DNA from: Methylocystis sp.
Lineage (GTDB): Bacteria; Pseudomonadota; Alphaproteobacteria; Rhizobiales; Beijerinckiaceae
DNA length: 55,097 nucleotides
Assembly: GCF_021731785.1 (NCBI RefSeq)
Contig: NZ_JAKFWS010000022.1
Location: 1-55,097, forward strand
Direction: 5' to 3'
Shown here: positions 35,437 to 44,199 of the stretch, one piece after another
Layout of the letters: every line of letters begins with the position of its first letter
Numbering within the stretch: position 1 is the first letter of the stretch
Made by a program: the position numbers and the translations under genes
Notes under the pieces: generated by a model
Databases searched by the model: none
What the model was told of the DNA's origin: nothing
The model's input: only the letters and a program-made list of their open reading frames with translations

Positions 35437-36639
35437 GTGGATAAGCTGCTTTCGGTTTCGGAGGCTCTCGCGCGCGTGCTCGCTGGCGCTGCGCGCCTTG
35501 GCGCAGAATCGGCGCCACTCGCGCAGGCGCGGGGCCGCACGCTGGCCGCCGATCTCGTCGCGCAGCGCACTCAGCCGCCGGTCGCCGTCTCGGCCATGGA
35601 CGGCTTTGCGCTGCGCGCCGCTGATCTTGCCGCCGGCCCACTGCGCATCGTCGGCGAAAGCGCCGCAGGCGGCGGCTACGGCGCGGCGCTCAACACGGGC
35701 GAAGCCGTGCGCATTTTCACCGGCGCGCCTGTTCCCACCGGCGCCGACGCGATATTGCTGCAAGAGGACGCCAGCGTCGCCGTCGGCGTGCTGACCGCGA
35801 GCGCCCCGCCCGGCCCGCATATCCGGGCGGCCGGCCTCGATTTTCGCGAAGGCGCGGTCGCGCTCTCCGCCGGGACCCGCCTCGGCCCGGCCGAACTCGC
35901 GCTCGCTGGGGCGATGAACCATGCCGCAGTTCCCGTCGCGCGCCGCCCGCGCGTCGCGATCTTAGCGTCCGGCGACGAACTCGTCCCGCCGGGCGCCGAA
36001 CCCGGTCCCTCGCAAATCATTTCCTGCAACAATCTGGCGGTCGCCGCGATCGCCGAAGACGCCGGCGCCGAGGTCGTCGATCTCGGCATTTTCCGTGACG
36101 ATCTCGCCGAACTCGAACGCGGCATCGGACTTGCCCGCGAGGCGCGCGCCGACGTTCTCGTCACGCTCGGCGGCGCATCGGTCGGCGACCATGATCTGTT
36201 GCGGCCGGCGCTGTCGCGCCAGGGCATGTCGCTCGACTTCTGGAAGATTGCGATGCGGCCGGGCAAACCCCTGATTCACGGGACGCTCGGCGAATCGCGA
36301 ATCCTCGGCCTTCCCGGCAATCCGGTCGCGGCTTTTGTCTGCGCGCTGGCGTTCCTGGCGCCGCTGCTACGCGCCCTGCAGGGCGATGCCGACGCCGGCG
36401 CCGACCGGACCGAACTGGCGCTTGCAGGGTGCGACCTTCCCGCCAACAAAGGACGGCGGGACTATATGCGGGCGCGGCTCGCCACCGACGAAAACGGAGC
36501 GCTCGTCGCCACGCCGCAACCGCTGCAGGATTCGTCGTTGCTCACTGAGTTGGTCCAATCCCAGGCGCTGCTGATCCGGGAGCCCGGCGCGCCGGCGGCG
36601 GCGAAAGGCGACCCCTGCCGCATCCTTCGGTTGCCTTGA
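35437..36639 (+). CDS. moeA: Molybdopterin molybdotransferase
   Basis: MoeA inserts molybdate into adenylylated molybdopterin. The 400-residue protein has the family landmarks QPPVAVSAMDGFALRA, IFTGAPVPTGADAILLQED, ILASGDELVPPGAEPG, LVTLGGASVGDHD, FWKIAMRPGKPL and ILGLPGNPVAAFV. It starts at a GTG 8 bases after the small membrane protein gene. With moaC it forms a molybdenum-cofactor pair inside the trp-mo operon. Confidence 0.96.
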   Translation: MDKLLSVSEALARVLAGAARLGAESAPLAQARGRTLAADLVAQRTQPPVAVSAMDGFALRAADLAAGPLRIVGESAAGGGYGAALNTGEAVRIFTGAPVPTGADAILLQEDASVAVGVLTASAPPGPHIRAAGLDFREGAVALSAGTRLGPAELALAGAMNHAAVPVARRPRVAILASGDELVPPGAEPGPSQIISCNNLAVAAIAEDAGAEVVDLGIFRDDLAELERGIGLAREARADVLVTLGGASVGDHDLLRPALSRQGMSLDFWKIAMRPGKPLIHGTLGESRILGLPGNPVAAFVCALAFLAPLLRALQGDADAGADRTELALAGCDLPANKGRRDYMRARLATDENGALVATPQPLQDSSLLTELVQSQALLIREPGAPAAAKGDPCRILRLP

Positions 36640-36723
36640 CCGAGTCCGCACATTCGTGACTCTGGCGCCGCAACATGGCAAAGGAAACGCGCGCTCGCCG
36701 ATGCGCCACGAAAGCAGGCCTGC

Positions 36724-37422
36724 ATGTCGATCATCGATTCCGTCCGCAAATCGCTCGTTCCGATCCATCCGGAAGGCTATGTTTTCATCGCCGGTTTCGC
36801 GGTCGCCGCTTTCCTGCTCGACTGGCTGTCGCCGACGCTCGGCTGGATCGGCTTCATCGCCACCGCCTGGTGCGCCTATTTTTTCCGCGATCCACAGCGC
36901 ATCACGCCGCTTCGAGACGGGCTCGTCGTCTCGCCCGCCGATGGCGTCGTCAGCGCGGTCGGCTTCTATCTGCCGCCGGCCGAACTCGGTCTCGGGGCCG
37001 AGCCGATGCAGCGCATTTCTGTATTCATGAGCGTTTTCGACGTGCATGTGAATCGCGCGCCGATCACCGGCCGTATCTCGCGGATCGCATACAAGCCGGG
37101 CCTGTTCCTCAACGCCGACCTCGACAAGGCGAGCGAAGATAATGAACGCAGCGGCATGGTCATCGACGCGCCATCCGGGCGTTTCGGCGTGGTGCAGATC
37201 GCAGGCCTGGTGGCGCGCCGCATCGTCGGATTCGTCAAGGAAGGCGAACAGATCGGCGTCGGCGACCGTTTCGGCCTTATTCGTTTCGGCTCGCGCGTCG
37301 ACGTCTATATGCCGTCATCAGCGCGACCGATGGTGGCGGTAGGCTCGCGGGCGATCGCCGGAGAGACCATTCTCGCCGACATGACCGCAGGCGCCGCCGC
37401 GCTCACCTTCAAGGCGGGTTAG
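36724..37422 (+). CDS. psd: Phosphatidylserine decarboxylase, short proenzyme
   Basis: Psd decarboxylates phosphatidylserine to phosphatidylethanolamine. The 232-residue proenzyme has a hydrophobic N-terminal anchor (about 20-50), [31 protein letters not shown], and the self-cleavage GS in [11 protein letters not shown], which yields the pyruvoyl group. This is the short class common in alphaproteobacteria. pssA follows 8 bases later and makes its substrate. Confidence 0.96.
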   Translation: MSIIDSVRKSLVPIHPEGYVFIAGFAVAAFLLDWLSPTLGWIGFIATAWCAYFFRDPQRITPLRDGLVVSPADGVVSAVGFYLPPAELGLGAEPMQRISVFMSVFDVHVNRAPITGRISRIAYKPGLFLNADLDKASEDNERSGMVIDAPSGRFGVVQIAGLVARRIVGFVKEGEQIGVGDRFGLIRFGSRVDVYMPSSARPMVAVGSRAIAGETILADMTAGAAALTFKAG

Positions 37423-37430
37423 GTAAAGAC

Positions 37431-38279
37431 ATGGCCGATCCGTTCTTCTCCGGGCGCGACTCGCAAGAGGGATCGCTGACGCCCTCGGAACGCCGTCGGC
37501 TGCGTTTCCGCAATATTCCGTTGCGCATCGTTCTGCCCAACCTCGTCACGCTGCTCGCGCTGTCAATGGGGCTGACCGCGATCCGTTACGGAATAGAAGG
37601 ACGGTTCGAGACTGCCGTCACCGCGGTGATGGCTGCGGCGGTGCTCGATGGACTGGACGGGCGCCTTGCGCGCGCCCTCAAAGGTACCTCGCGCTTCGGC
37701 GCCGAACTCGACTCGCTTTCGGATTTCGTCGATTTCGGCGTCGCGCCCGGCCTTCTCCTTTATCTGTGGACGCTGCAGGAAATCAAAGGGCTTGGCTGGT
37801 TTGCCGTGCTCGTCTTCGCTATCGCCTGCGCGCTGCGCCTCGCGCGCTTCAATGTGGCGATCGACGACCCGACGAAGCCCGCCTGGCAGGCGGAATTCTT
37901 CGTCGGCATGCCGGCGCCCGCCGGCGCGGTGACGGTGCTATTGCCGCTCTACCTGCATTTCTCCGTCCTGGAACTGCCGGCCTCGAAGGCGATGACGCCT
38001 TTCTACATCGTCTACGTGCTGGGAATCGCCTTCCTGATGGCGAGCCGCATTCCGCATTTTTCGGGCAAGCGCATCGGCCGCATACCGCGCGATCTGGTCA
38101 TTCCCGTGCTTTTCGGCGTCGGCGTGACGGCGCTGCTGCTCGCGATCTATCCGATGGAGCTGCTAGCCGTTTTGAGCGTCGCCTTTCTGGCGGCCATTCC
38201 GCTCAGCGTGCGGCGCTACAACCGGCTCGCGAAAGCCGAGGCGGAAAAGCCGGCGCCGACAGAGGCGCCGCAGGCGTAG
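37431..38279 (+). CDS. pssA: CDP-diacylglycerol-serine O-phosphatidyltransferase
   Basis: PssA makes phosphatidylserine from CDP-diacylglycerol and serine. The 282-residue protein has the CDP-alcohol phosphatidyltransferase motif from D73 to D98 (DGLDGRLAR, then G90, D94, D98) and about eight membrane helices. The C-terminal tail is Glu/Ala/Pro-rich. It pairs with psd upstream as the complete phosphatidylethanolamine branch. Confidence 0.95.
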   Translation: MADPFFSGRDSQEGSLTPSERRRLRFRNIPLRIVLPNLVTLLALSMGLTAIRYGIEGRFETAVTAVMAAAVLDGLDGRLARALKGTSRFGAELDSLSDFVDFGVAPGLLLYLWTLQEIKGLGWFAVLVFAIACALRLARFNVAIDDPTKPAWQAEFFVGMPAPAGAVTVLLPLYLHFSVLELPASKAMTPFYIVYVLGIAFLMASRIPHFSGKRIGRIPRDLVIPVLFGVGVTALLLAIYPMELLAVLSVAFLAAIPLSVRRYNRLAKAEAEKPAPTEAPQA

Positions 38280-38282
38280 TCG

Positions 38283-38663
38283 CTATAGTTTGGTCTTCGC
38301 GACATAGAGGACGCCTGGCAAGTTTTTGAAGTGCGCGTCGCAAGTCAGAACACCTGCGTCGTGTTCCAGCGATGTGGCGTAGACGATAGCATCAGCAGTG
38401 GCCAGACGATGTTTGGAGCATAGTTCTGCAGCCGTGAGCGCGATTTTTGTATTGAGCGGCGCCACTACACAAAGTTGAGTGAAGGCGATCACCTGGTCCG
38501 CCCTTTCTTCATCTGCCTCGCGGCTCATCCATTTAAAGAGCTCAAGCTGAACTATCGTAGGAACAAGCCAGTCGTCCCGCGAGGGAATCGCAGACCCCAG
38601 CGCCTTTCCCGTGGGCGACGCGATAAGCCATTCGATTCAAGCCGAGGTATCTACGAGACGCAC
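38283..38663 (-). pseudogene. vapC: vapC PIN-domain toxin, inactivated by an early stop codon
   Basis: The frame starting at GTG 38663, inside the vapB end, encodes VRLVDTSA, then a TGA at 38637-38639, then resumes in the same frame with IEWLIASPTGKALGSA through to the normal end KTKL. The full product would be 126 residues and matches PIN-domain toxins: catalytic Asp in LVDTSA, Glu in VQLELFKW, and Asp in LATADAIVYATS. In relatives the stop position is tryptophan, so a single TGG-to-TGA change explains it. Restart at the internal ATG (38528) would lose the first catalytic Asp. A sequencing error or readthrough is the alternative. Confidence 0.85.
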
Positions 38664-38881
38664 CAAAAACGGTCTTTACGATCGCGGTAGTTCTCTGGTT
38701 TTGCGCCCTTCGCGATCCCTGCCAGTTGATCTCGCTCAGGCACGGGAACAAGCAGAACTCCAGATCCCTTCGGGATGAAGGCGAACTCCTGACCGGCCTT
38801 CCATTTGCGCGCTTCGCGAACCGCTTTTGGGATCGAGATCTGAAATTTTGCGGAAAGAGTGGCGGTGTCCGACATTTTCAT
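38651..38881 (-). CDS. vapB: VapB antitoxin, AbrB/MazE-like DNA-binding domain
   Basis: The 76-residue protein has a swapped-hairpin AbrB-type domain (TLSAKFQISIPKAVREARKW, then EFAFIPKGSGVLLVPV) and a C-terminal toxin-wrapping tail ending YRDRKDRFWCVS. It would repress its own promoter and neutralise VapC. The last 13 bases overlap the vapC start. The gene looks intact although its toxin is broken. Confidence 0.87.
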   Translation of the reverse strand: MKMSDTATLSAKFQISIPKAVREARKWKAGQEFAFIPKGSGVLLVPVPERDQLAGIAKGAKPENYRDRKDRFWCVS

Positions 38882-38942
38882 ACCGAAATCAGATCGATGG
38901 TAGCTTCGTAAGAAAATAGTGGAAGATCAACAAAAAGCAACC

Positions 38943-40094
38943 TCACCGCGCGGCAAGGGGCGCCAGCGGCTGGGTCTCGACCTTCTGACTGGGAGCAGCG
39001 GGCGCGGCTTCAGACGCGGCCGCTGTCCCGCGCGCATCAATCACCGCCTGCGTCTCGGCCTCGGCCGGCCGCGGCGCCGTCAATTGCGCGCCGATCGTTC
39101 GCACCACGTCGGGCGCTTCGGCGAATGCGCCATGGCCGACGAAGTCGGTCGAGAAGGATGAAATATCGTGAACGGCGACGCCAAGCCGATCGAGTTCCGC
39201 CTTGTCTTCGGGATTGGTTGGATTCATCGCCCCGAGACGCTGACGGTCGCCGGCGATGCGCGACGAGAGCGACAACGCGCGATCGTTGTTGGCGACGAAG
39301 ATCGACACGTGGCGCGGATCGAGGCGCGCGACTTGTTGCCGGAATACATTGAGATCAATGTCCGGAGCGGCCAACATGACCTCGCCGAGTTTCCCGTCGA
39401 GATCGCGATGGCCGGATTGGGCGACTCCGCGCAGCGTCTCCATCGTCAGCCAAGCGCCCATCGAATGGGCGAGCACATGAATGCGTCCGACGCCGGGCGT
39501 GTGCGACAGTTCCACGATGAGCCTTTCGAGCGCGTCGCGCGAAACCGTCGCCGCTTCCTTGTCGGACTCGTAGTTGAACAGCCCGCCCCGGGAATTCCAA
39601 ACAAAGAGGGCGGGAACGCCGGAAAAACGTCCGTCGGCGACGATCTGCGCCAGCCGATAGCGCGCGTCATCGGCGCTGGTGTTGAAGCCATGCACGTAAA
39701 GCAGCACGTCGCGAGAATTACCGACGCGGCCAGACACATGCGAAGCGACCTCGCCGTAAAATTCCGGCTCGTCCATGTTGCGCTTCGACATCACTGTGAA
39801 ATGCCGCCGCCGATCGGCGCCGCCGAAGCTTGGACGCTCGACGCTTCCAGCGCGATGATTGAGCGGAACGCCAATCGACGTCAGCGAAAAATGCGCGCGG
39901 CCGTCATCCGCCGCGCCTTCCGACCGGCGGGTTGAAGCAACAAAAATGGCGACATTCGCCGGCTCGCCCTGCGGCCCCGCGACAAGAGAAACGGCGTTGC
40001 CGACATGGCCGTCGACCATGCGCATGCCGTCCGACACGCAGCCGGCAAGCGACGCCGCGACCAAGAGCGCGCAAAAGCGCGTTAACATGTGCAT
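38943..40094 (-). CDS. Lipoprotein alpha/beta hydrolase (DUF900 type)
   Basis: The 383-residue protein has a lipobox (LVAASLAGC, lipidated Cys at about 19) and a DUF900-like hydrolase domain. That domain has VLLYVHGFNTS for the oxyanion region and the nucleophile serine in HVLAHSMGAW (G/A-x-S-x-G type). A Pro/Ala-rich tail follows residue 345. It is likely an outer- or inner-membrane-anchored esterase; substrate unknown. The start may be ATG 40094 or ATG 40088; a longer open frame upstream overlaps the pqqB promoter region and is not convincing. Confidence 0.85.
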   Translation of the reverse strand: MHMLTRFCALLVAASLAGCVSDGMRMVDGHVGNAVSLVAGPQGEPANVAIFVASTRRSEGAADDGRAHFSLTSIGVPLNHRAGSVERPSFGGADRRRHFTVMSKRNMDEPEFYGEVASHVSGRVGNSRDVLLYVHGFNTSADDARYRLAQIVADGRFSGVPALFVWNSRGGLFNYESDKEAATVSRDALERLIVELSHTPGVGRIHVLAHSMGAWLTMETLRGVAQSGHRDLDGKLGEVMLAAPDIDLNVFRQQVARLDPRHVSIFVANNDRALSLSSRIAGDRQRLGAMNPTNPEDKAELDRLGVAVHDISSFSTDFVGHGAFAEAPDVVRTIGAQLTAPRPAEAETQAVIDARGTAAASEAAPAAPSQKVETQPLAPLAAR

Positions 40095-40374
40095 CCCAAA
40101 GTTGCGCAAATTGGTTGGCTCGATCCGGCGCCTGTCCGGGGACATCGGCGCGCTTCGACTGAGGCGGCTCGCCTCTCCGCCTTCCGTTCTGACGAAAGAA
40201 AGCGACCAAAGCGGGGCGAGACGCCCGCCGCAATAGGGAAAAAGTCTCGACATTTCATGAAGACCGCGCAAATCGGTCGCACTTGCGCGATTGCTGGCCG
40301 CCTGCGCATAGTGCCAAGAAAATAACGTTAGGGAGACCCGACGTAGCGGCGCGCTCGCTATGTTGAAAACGCCA

Positions 40375-41304
40375 ATGCGGATCAAGGTCTTGGGGTCGGG
40401 TGCCGGCGGCGGCTTCCCGCAATGGAACTGCAACTGCGCCAATTGCCGGGCGGTCCGCGCTGGAACGCCGGGATATGCGCCGCGCACCCAGTCGTCATTG
40501 GCGGTCAGCGCCAATGGCGCCGACTGGCTTCTGCTCAACGCTTCGCCCGATTTACGCCAGCAAATCGCAGCTGCGCCCGAGCTCGCGCCCGGCGCTGATG
40601 ACGGCTTGCGCGCGAGCCCGATCAAGGCGGTGGCGCTGACCAATGGCGACGTCGATCACGTCGCGGGCCTTCTCAACATGCGCGAAGCGCAGCCGTTCAG
40701 CCTTTACGCCGCGGGACGCGTTCTCGATGCGCTCGGCGTCAATCCGATTTTCACAATACTGCAGACGCAGCTCGTGCCGCGCATCGAACTTCGGATGGAC
40801 GAAGCGGTCGCAATAAGAGGCGCCGGCCTCGATCTGGGGCTCGCCATCCGCGCCTTTCCGGTTCCGGGCAAGATTGCGCTCTACCTTGAGAACGCCAACG
40901 CGCCGAACTTCGGCACAAGCGCAGGCGACACGCTCGGGCTGGAGATCATCGAAGCGGCAACCGGAGACTCATTCTTTTACATTCCCGGCTGCGCAAGTAT
41001 CGACGCGCCGCTCGCCGACCGTCTGCGCGGCGCCAAGCTTGTCTTCTTCGACGGAACGCTGTTCCACGAGAACGAGATGATCGAGCAGGGTCTGCTGGGC
41101 AAGACCGGTTCGCGCATGGGCCATATCAACGTCAGCGGCGCCGACGGCTCCATCGCCGCCTTCGCGCCGCTCGACGTGACGCGCAAAATCTACGTGCACA
41201 TCAACAATTCGAATCCGCTTCTCAACGAGTTCTCGGACGAATATTCGATCGCGCAAGCGGCCGGCTGGGAAGTCGGCGAGGATGGGATGGAGGTCAAGCT
41301 GTGA
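40375..41304 (+). CDS. pqqB: PQQ biosynthesis protein PqqB
   Basis: PqqB is a metallo-beta-lactamase-fold enzyme needed for pyrroloquinoline quinone, the cofactor of methanol dehydrogenase; it acts in tyrosine hydroxylation of the processed precursor. The 309-residue product starts MRIKVLGSGAGGGFPQWNC and has the metal motif TNGDVDHVAGLL and FDGTLFHENEMI. The zinc-structural cysteines CNCANC follow PQWN. ATG 40375 matches the start of known PqqB; ATG 40360 is an alternative. It overlaps pqqC by 4 bases. No pqqA was found in front of it. Confidence 0.94.
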   Translation: MRIKVLGSGAGGGFPQWNCNCANCRAVRAGTPGYAPRTQSSLAVSANGADWLLLNASPDLRQQIAAAPELAPGADDGLRASPIKAVALTNGDVDHVAGLLNMREAQPFSLYAAGRVLDALGVNPIFTILQTQLVPRIELRMDEAVAIRGAGLDLGLAIRAFPVPGKIALYLENANAPNFGTSAGDTLGLEIIEAATGDSFFYIPGCASIDAPLADRLRGAKLVFFDGTLFHENEMIEQGLLGKTGSRMGHINVSGADGSIAAFAPLDVTRKIYVHINNSNPLLNEFSDEYSIAQAAGWEVGEDGMEVKL

Positions 41305-42071
41305 ACGAGATCGTAGCCATCGATTGGCGCGAGGCGGCGCCGCTCCCCCGCGACGCATTTGAAGCCGCGATCCGCGCAGTCGGAGCCGAGCGCTATCACG
41401 ACAAGCATGAATTTCATAAGCTGCTGCACGGCGGCAAGCTCAAGAAGGAGCAGGTCGCCGCCTGGGCGCTCAACCGCTACTGTTACCAGGAGGCGGTGCC
41501 ACGGAAGGACGCCGCCTTCATGAGCCGCGTCCACGACCGCGAGCTGCGCCGCGAATGGATCCATCGCATCCACGATCATGACGGCCTCGGCGACGAAGGC
41601 GGCGGCATCGAGCGCTGGCTGGTGCTGACCAACGCGTTGGGCTTCTCGCGCGATTACGTCACCTCTCGTCGGGGCGCCCTGCCCGCAACCAAATTCGCGG
41701 TCGAAGCCTATGTCCGCTTCGTCGTCGAGCAGCCGCTCACGGTCGCGGTGGCGTCTTCGCTGACCGAGCTCTTCGCGCCGTCGATCCATCGAGAACGCAT
41801 CGCCGGAATGCTCGAAAACTACGATTTCGTCGACGACCGCGTTATGGCCTATTTCAAGCGCCGCCTGAGCCAGGCGCCGCGCGATTCCGAATTTGCGCTG
41901 GGCTTCGTGCTCGATAACGCCAAATCCCGCGCCGAGCAGGAGGCCTGCGTCGGCGCGGTGCGGTTCAAATGCGACGTCTTGTGGGCGCAGCTTGACGCAT
42001 TACATCACGCCTACGTCACGCCCGGGCTGATCCCGCCCGGCGCATGGCGGCCAGGAGAAGCAAATGTCTGA
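41301..42071 (+). CDS. pqqC: Pyrroloquinoline-quinone synthase PqqC
   Basis: PqqC carries out the final ring closure and eight-electron oxidation to PQQ using oxygen, without a metal. The 256-residue helical protein has the conserved YHDKHEFHKLLHGGKL, WALNRYCYQEAVPRKDAAF, RVHDRELRREWIHRI and SSLTELFAPSIH segments. It starts at a GTG overlapping pqqB and overlaps pqqDE by 8 bases. Here PqqC is free-standing, not fused to PqqD as in Methylobacterium. Confidence 0.96.
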   Translation: MNEIVAIDWREAAPLPRDAFEAAIRAVGAERYHDKHEFHKLLHGGKLKKEQVAAWALNRYCYQEAVPRKDAAFMSRVHDRELRREWIHRIHDHDGLGDEGGGIERWLVLTNALGFSRDYVTSRRGALPATKFAVEAYVRFVVEQPLTVAVASSLTELFAPSIHRERIAGMLENYDFVDDRVMAYFKRRLSQAPRDSEFALGFVLDNAKSRAEQEACVGAVRFKCDVLWAQLDALHHAYVTPGLIPPGAWRPGEANV

Positions 42072-43536
42072 GGCGCGCGTCGCGCGGTTCGTGATCGGCC
42101 CGGACTCGCGTCCGGCCTTCACGCGCTATGCGCGGCTGCACGAAGACCGCGCGCGATCGCGAACGGTCATTCTCGCGCCTGAGCGCGCGTATGAACTCGA
42201 TCCGATCGGACTCATTGTCCTGCGCGCGATCGACGGCGCGACGCGCCTCGCCGATCTCTGCGCGCGGCTTGCGCAGCAATATGCCGCGCCGCTCGACGTC
42301 ATTACGCGAGACGTCACCGCGCTTCTGCAAGGGCTCGCCGACAAGCGGCTGCTGCGTGACGGACCGGACGAATTTGCGCCGCCGCCACCTTCCGCCTTCG
42401 CCTCTTCAATTACGCCGTCCGCAGGCGGGCCGGCTGGACTGCTCGCGGAACTCACCCATCGCTGTCCGCTGCAATGTCCCTATTGCTCAAATCCGCTCGA
42501 ACTCGAGCGATCGAATGCGGAGCTCACCGCTGACGAATGGGGCGAGACGTTTCGCCAGGCGGCGTCGATCGGCGCATTGCAGCTGCATCTTTCCGGCGGC
42601 GAACCCACTGCGCGACGCGATCTTGAAGAGATACTCGTTCACGCAGTCGACGCCGGGCTCTACACCAATCTCGTCACCTCCGCCGTGCTGCTGACGCGCG
42701 AACGATTGCAGCGACTTGCCGAGATCGGCCTCGATCATGTGCAGGTCTCTATCCAGGACGTCGTCGCCGAGAGCGCGGACCGCATCTCAGGCTTTCAAGG
42801 CGGCGTCGCCAAGAAGCGCGACGTTGCGCGATGGACACGCGAATTCGGCATGGGATTGACGATCAACGCGCCGATGCACCGTCAGAACATCGCGCATCTG
42901 CCGCAGATCATCGATTTCGCCGTCGAGGTCGACGCGCAGCGCATCGAGATCGCGCACATCCAATATTACGCCTGGGCGCAGGTGAACCGCGCTGCGCTGA
43001 TTCCGACGCGCGAAACCTTTATGGAAACGGTCGGAATTGTCGACGAGGCGAAGAAGCGTCTCGCCGGCGTTCTCAACTTCGATTTCGTTATTCACGATCA
43101 TTACGCCAAGCGGCCGAAAGCATGCACGGGCGGCTGGGGCCGGTCGATCATGGCGGTGACGCCATCAGGCAAGGCCCTGCCCTGCCACGCCGCGCAAACT
43201 TTACCGGGACTGACATTCGACGATGTGCGCGAGCGACCGCTCGCCGACACCTGGCGAAACGGCTCGGCCTTCAACGCCTTCCGCGGCACGGAGTGGATGA
43301 AGGAGCCCTGTCGTTCTTGCGAGCGTCGCGAGATCGATTTCGGCGGGTGCCGCTGTCAGGCGTTCGCGATCGTCGGCGACGTTGCGGCGACCGATCCTGC
43401 CTGTCATCTTTCCCCGGACCATGCGCGCTTCGCCGCTTACGCGGAAGTCGAATCGCATGCCCCGGCTCCCGACTTCATCTACCGCCGCTATGGCGGCGCC
43501 GCGGCGTCAACGGCGCGCGCCAAGGAGCCCGCGTAG
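42064..43536 (+). CDS. pqqDE: PqqD-PqqE fusion: peptide chaperone plus radical-SAM crosslinking enzyme
   Basis: The 490-residue protein joins a PqqD domain (about 10-105, with LDPIGLIVLRAIDGATRLADL) through a Pro/Ala/Ser linker to a complete PqqE. The radical-SAM cluster is C134-x3-C138-x2-C141 (HRCPLQCPYC). The SPASM region has CTGGWGRSIMAVTPSGK, ALPCHAAQT, and a cysteine-rich end CRSCERREIDFGGCRCQAF. PqqE links Glu and Tyr of the PqqA peptide presented by PqqD, so fusion places chaperone and enzyme together. PqqD-PqqE fusions are known from a few methylotrophs. The peptide gene pqqA must lie elsewhere. Confidence 0.95.
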   Translation: MSEARVARFVIGPDSRPAFTRYARLHEDRARSRTVILAPERAYELDPIGLIVLRAIDGATRLADLCARLAQQYAAPLDVITRDVTALLQGLADKRLLRDGPDEFAPPPPSAFASSITPSAGGPAGLLAELTHRCPLQCPYCSNPLELERSNAELTADEWGETFRQAASIGALQLHLSGGEPTARRDLEEILVHAVDAGLYTNLVTSAVLLTRERLQRLAEIGLDHVQVSIQDVVAESADRISGFQGGVAKKRDVARWTREFGMGLTINAPMHRQNIAHLPQIIDFAVEVDAQRIEIAHIQYYAWAQVNRAALIPTRETFMETVGIVDEAKKRLAGVLNFDFVIHDHYAKRPKACTGGWGRSIMAVTPSGKALPCHAAQTLPGLTFDDVRERPLADTWRNGSAFNAFRGTEWMKEPCRSCERREIDFGGCRCQAFAIVGDVAATDPACHLSPDHARFAAYAEVESHAPAPDFIYRRYGGAAASTARAKEPA

Positions 43537-43561
43537 CGTTAGAGCTGGAGCGGGCGCAGCG

Positions 43562-44032
43562 TTACCGCTGAGCCGCCCGAGGATCGTCTCGCGGATCAAG
43601 ATAGGTGATATTCCACGGGCCGATGCCCGTCACTTGAATCACCGTATTGTCGTCGAAACTTACCCAGTGGCCGACCTCCGCGGGCGTCGCCGCAAAGCCG
43701 CCGGCGCCAAGAGTCTTTTCGGCGTTTGCCTCAAGCTTATTTCCCTGACCGTAACGAACCGCGCCGGACAGGACCGTCATCGTTTCCATCCCGTTGTGCT
43801 TATGCGGCCCAATTTTATATCCCTTCGGCGCGCGCATCCGCAGGATGTAGGGCCCGCCTCCCATCGGATCGCCGAACAGCATCGCCACTTCGGCGCCTCT
43901 CGGCAGTTCTGGCGGACCCGCCTTCCATTCGAGTCTGTCTTGCGAATAGACGAAGCCTGGAGCCTCGCCGAGGGCATTTGACGCTGCGAGGCTTATGGCC
44001 GCGCTCGCAACGATTGCAGCAAGAATCCGCAT
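43562..44032 (-). CDS. Exported cupin-domain protein
   Basis: The 156-residue protein has a signal peptide (MRILAAIVASAAISLAASNALG) and a single cupin barrel. First-motif residues are in GPHKHNGMETMTVLSG with two His and one Glu, and the second-motif His is in PAEVGHWVSF. These could hold a metal ion in the periplasm. GGAGG precedes the ATG at 44032, which is preferred over an in-frame start 15 bases upstream. Convergent with pqqDE. The reaction is unknown. Confidence 0.85.
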   Translation of the reverse strand: MRILAAIVASAAISLAASNALGEAPGFVYSQDRLEWKAGPPELPRGAEVAMLFGDPMGGGPYILRMRAPKGYKIGPHKHNGMETMTVLSGAVRYGQGNKLEANAEKTLGAGGFAATPAEVGHWVSFDDNTVIQVTGIGPWNITYLDPRDDPRAAQR

Positions 44033-44199
44033 AGTTTGCGCCTCCAAAGCGCGCCCCTCGCTTGAGATAGGGCGCAGAATGAAGCCCGCGAAAAAAATTG
44101 CGCCCGGTAACTAAGGAGCAACTTCCGCGAGGCATATTAAGGCCCGTCTCGCGGAGTTAAGAATTTGTTTCGCATAAGTCGCGTAGCGGAGTTTGTCGC

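Noticed and set aside
40095-40643. N-terminal extension of the lipoprotein hydrolase frame to 566 codons
   Set aside because: It would overlap pqqB on the other strand and bury the lipoprotein signal at an internal position; the signal sequence fixes the start near 40094.
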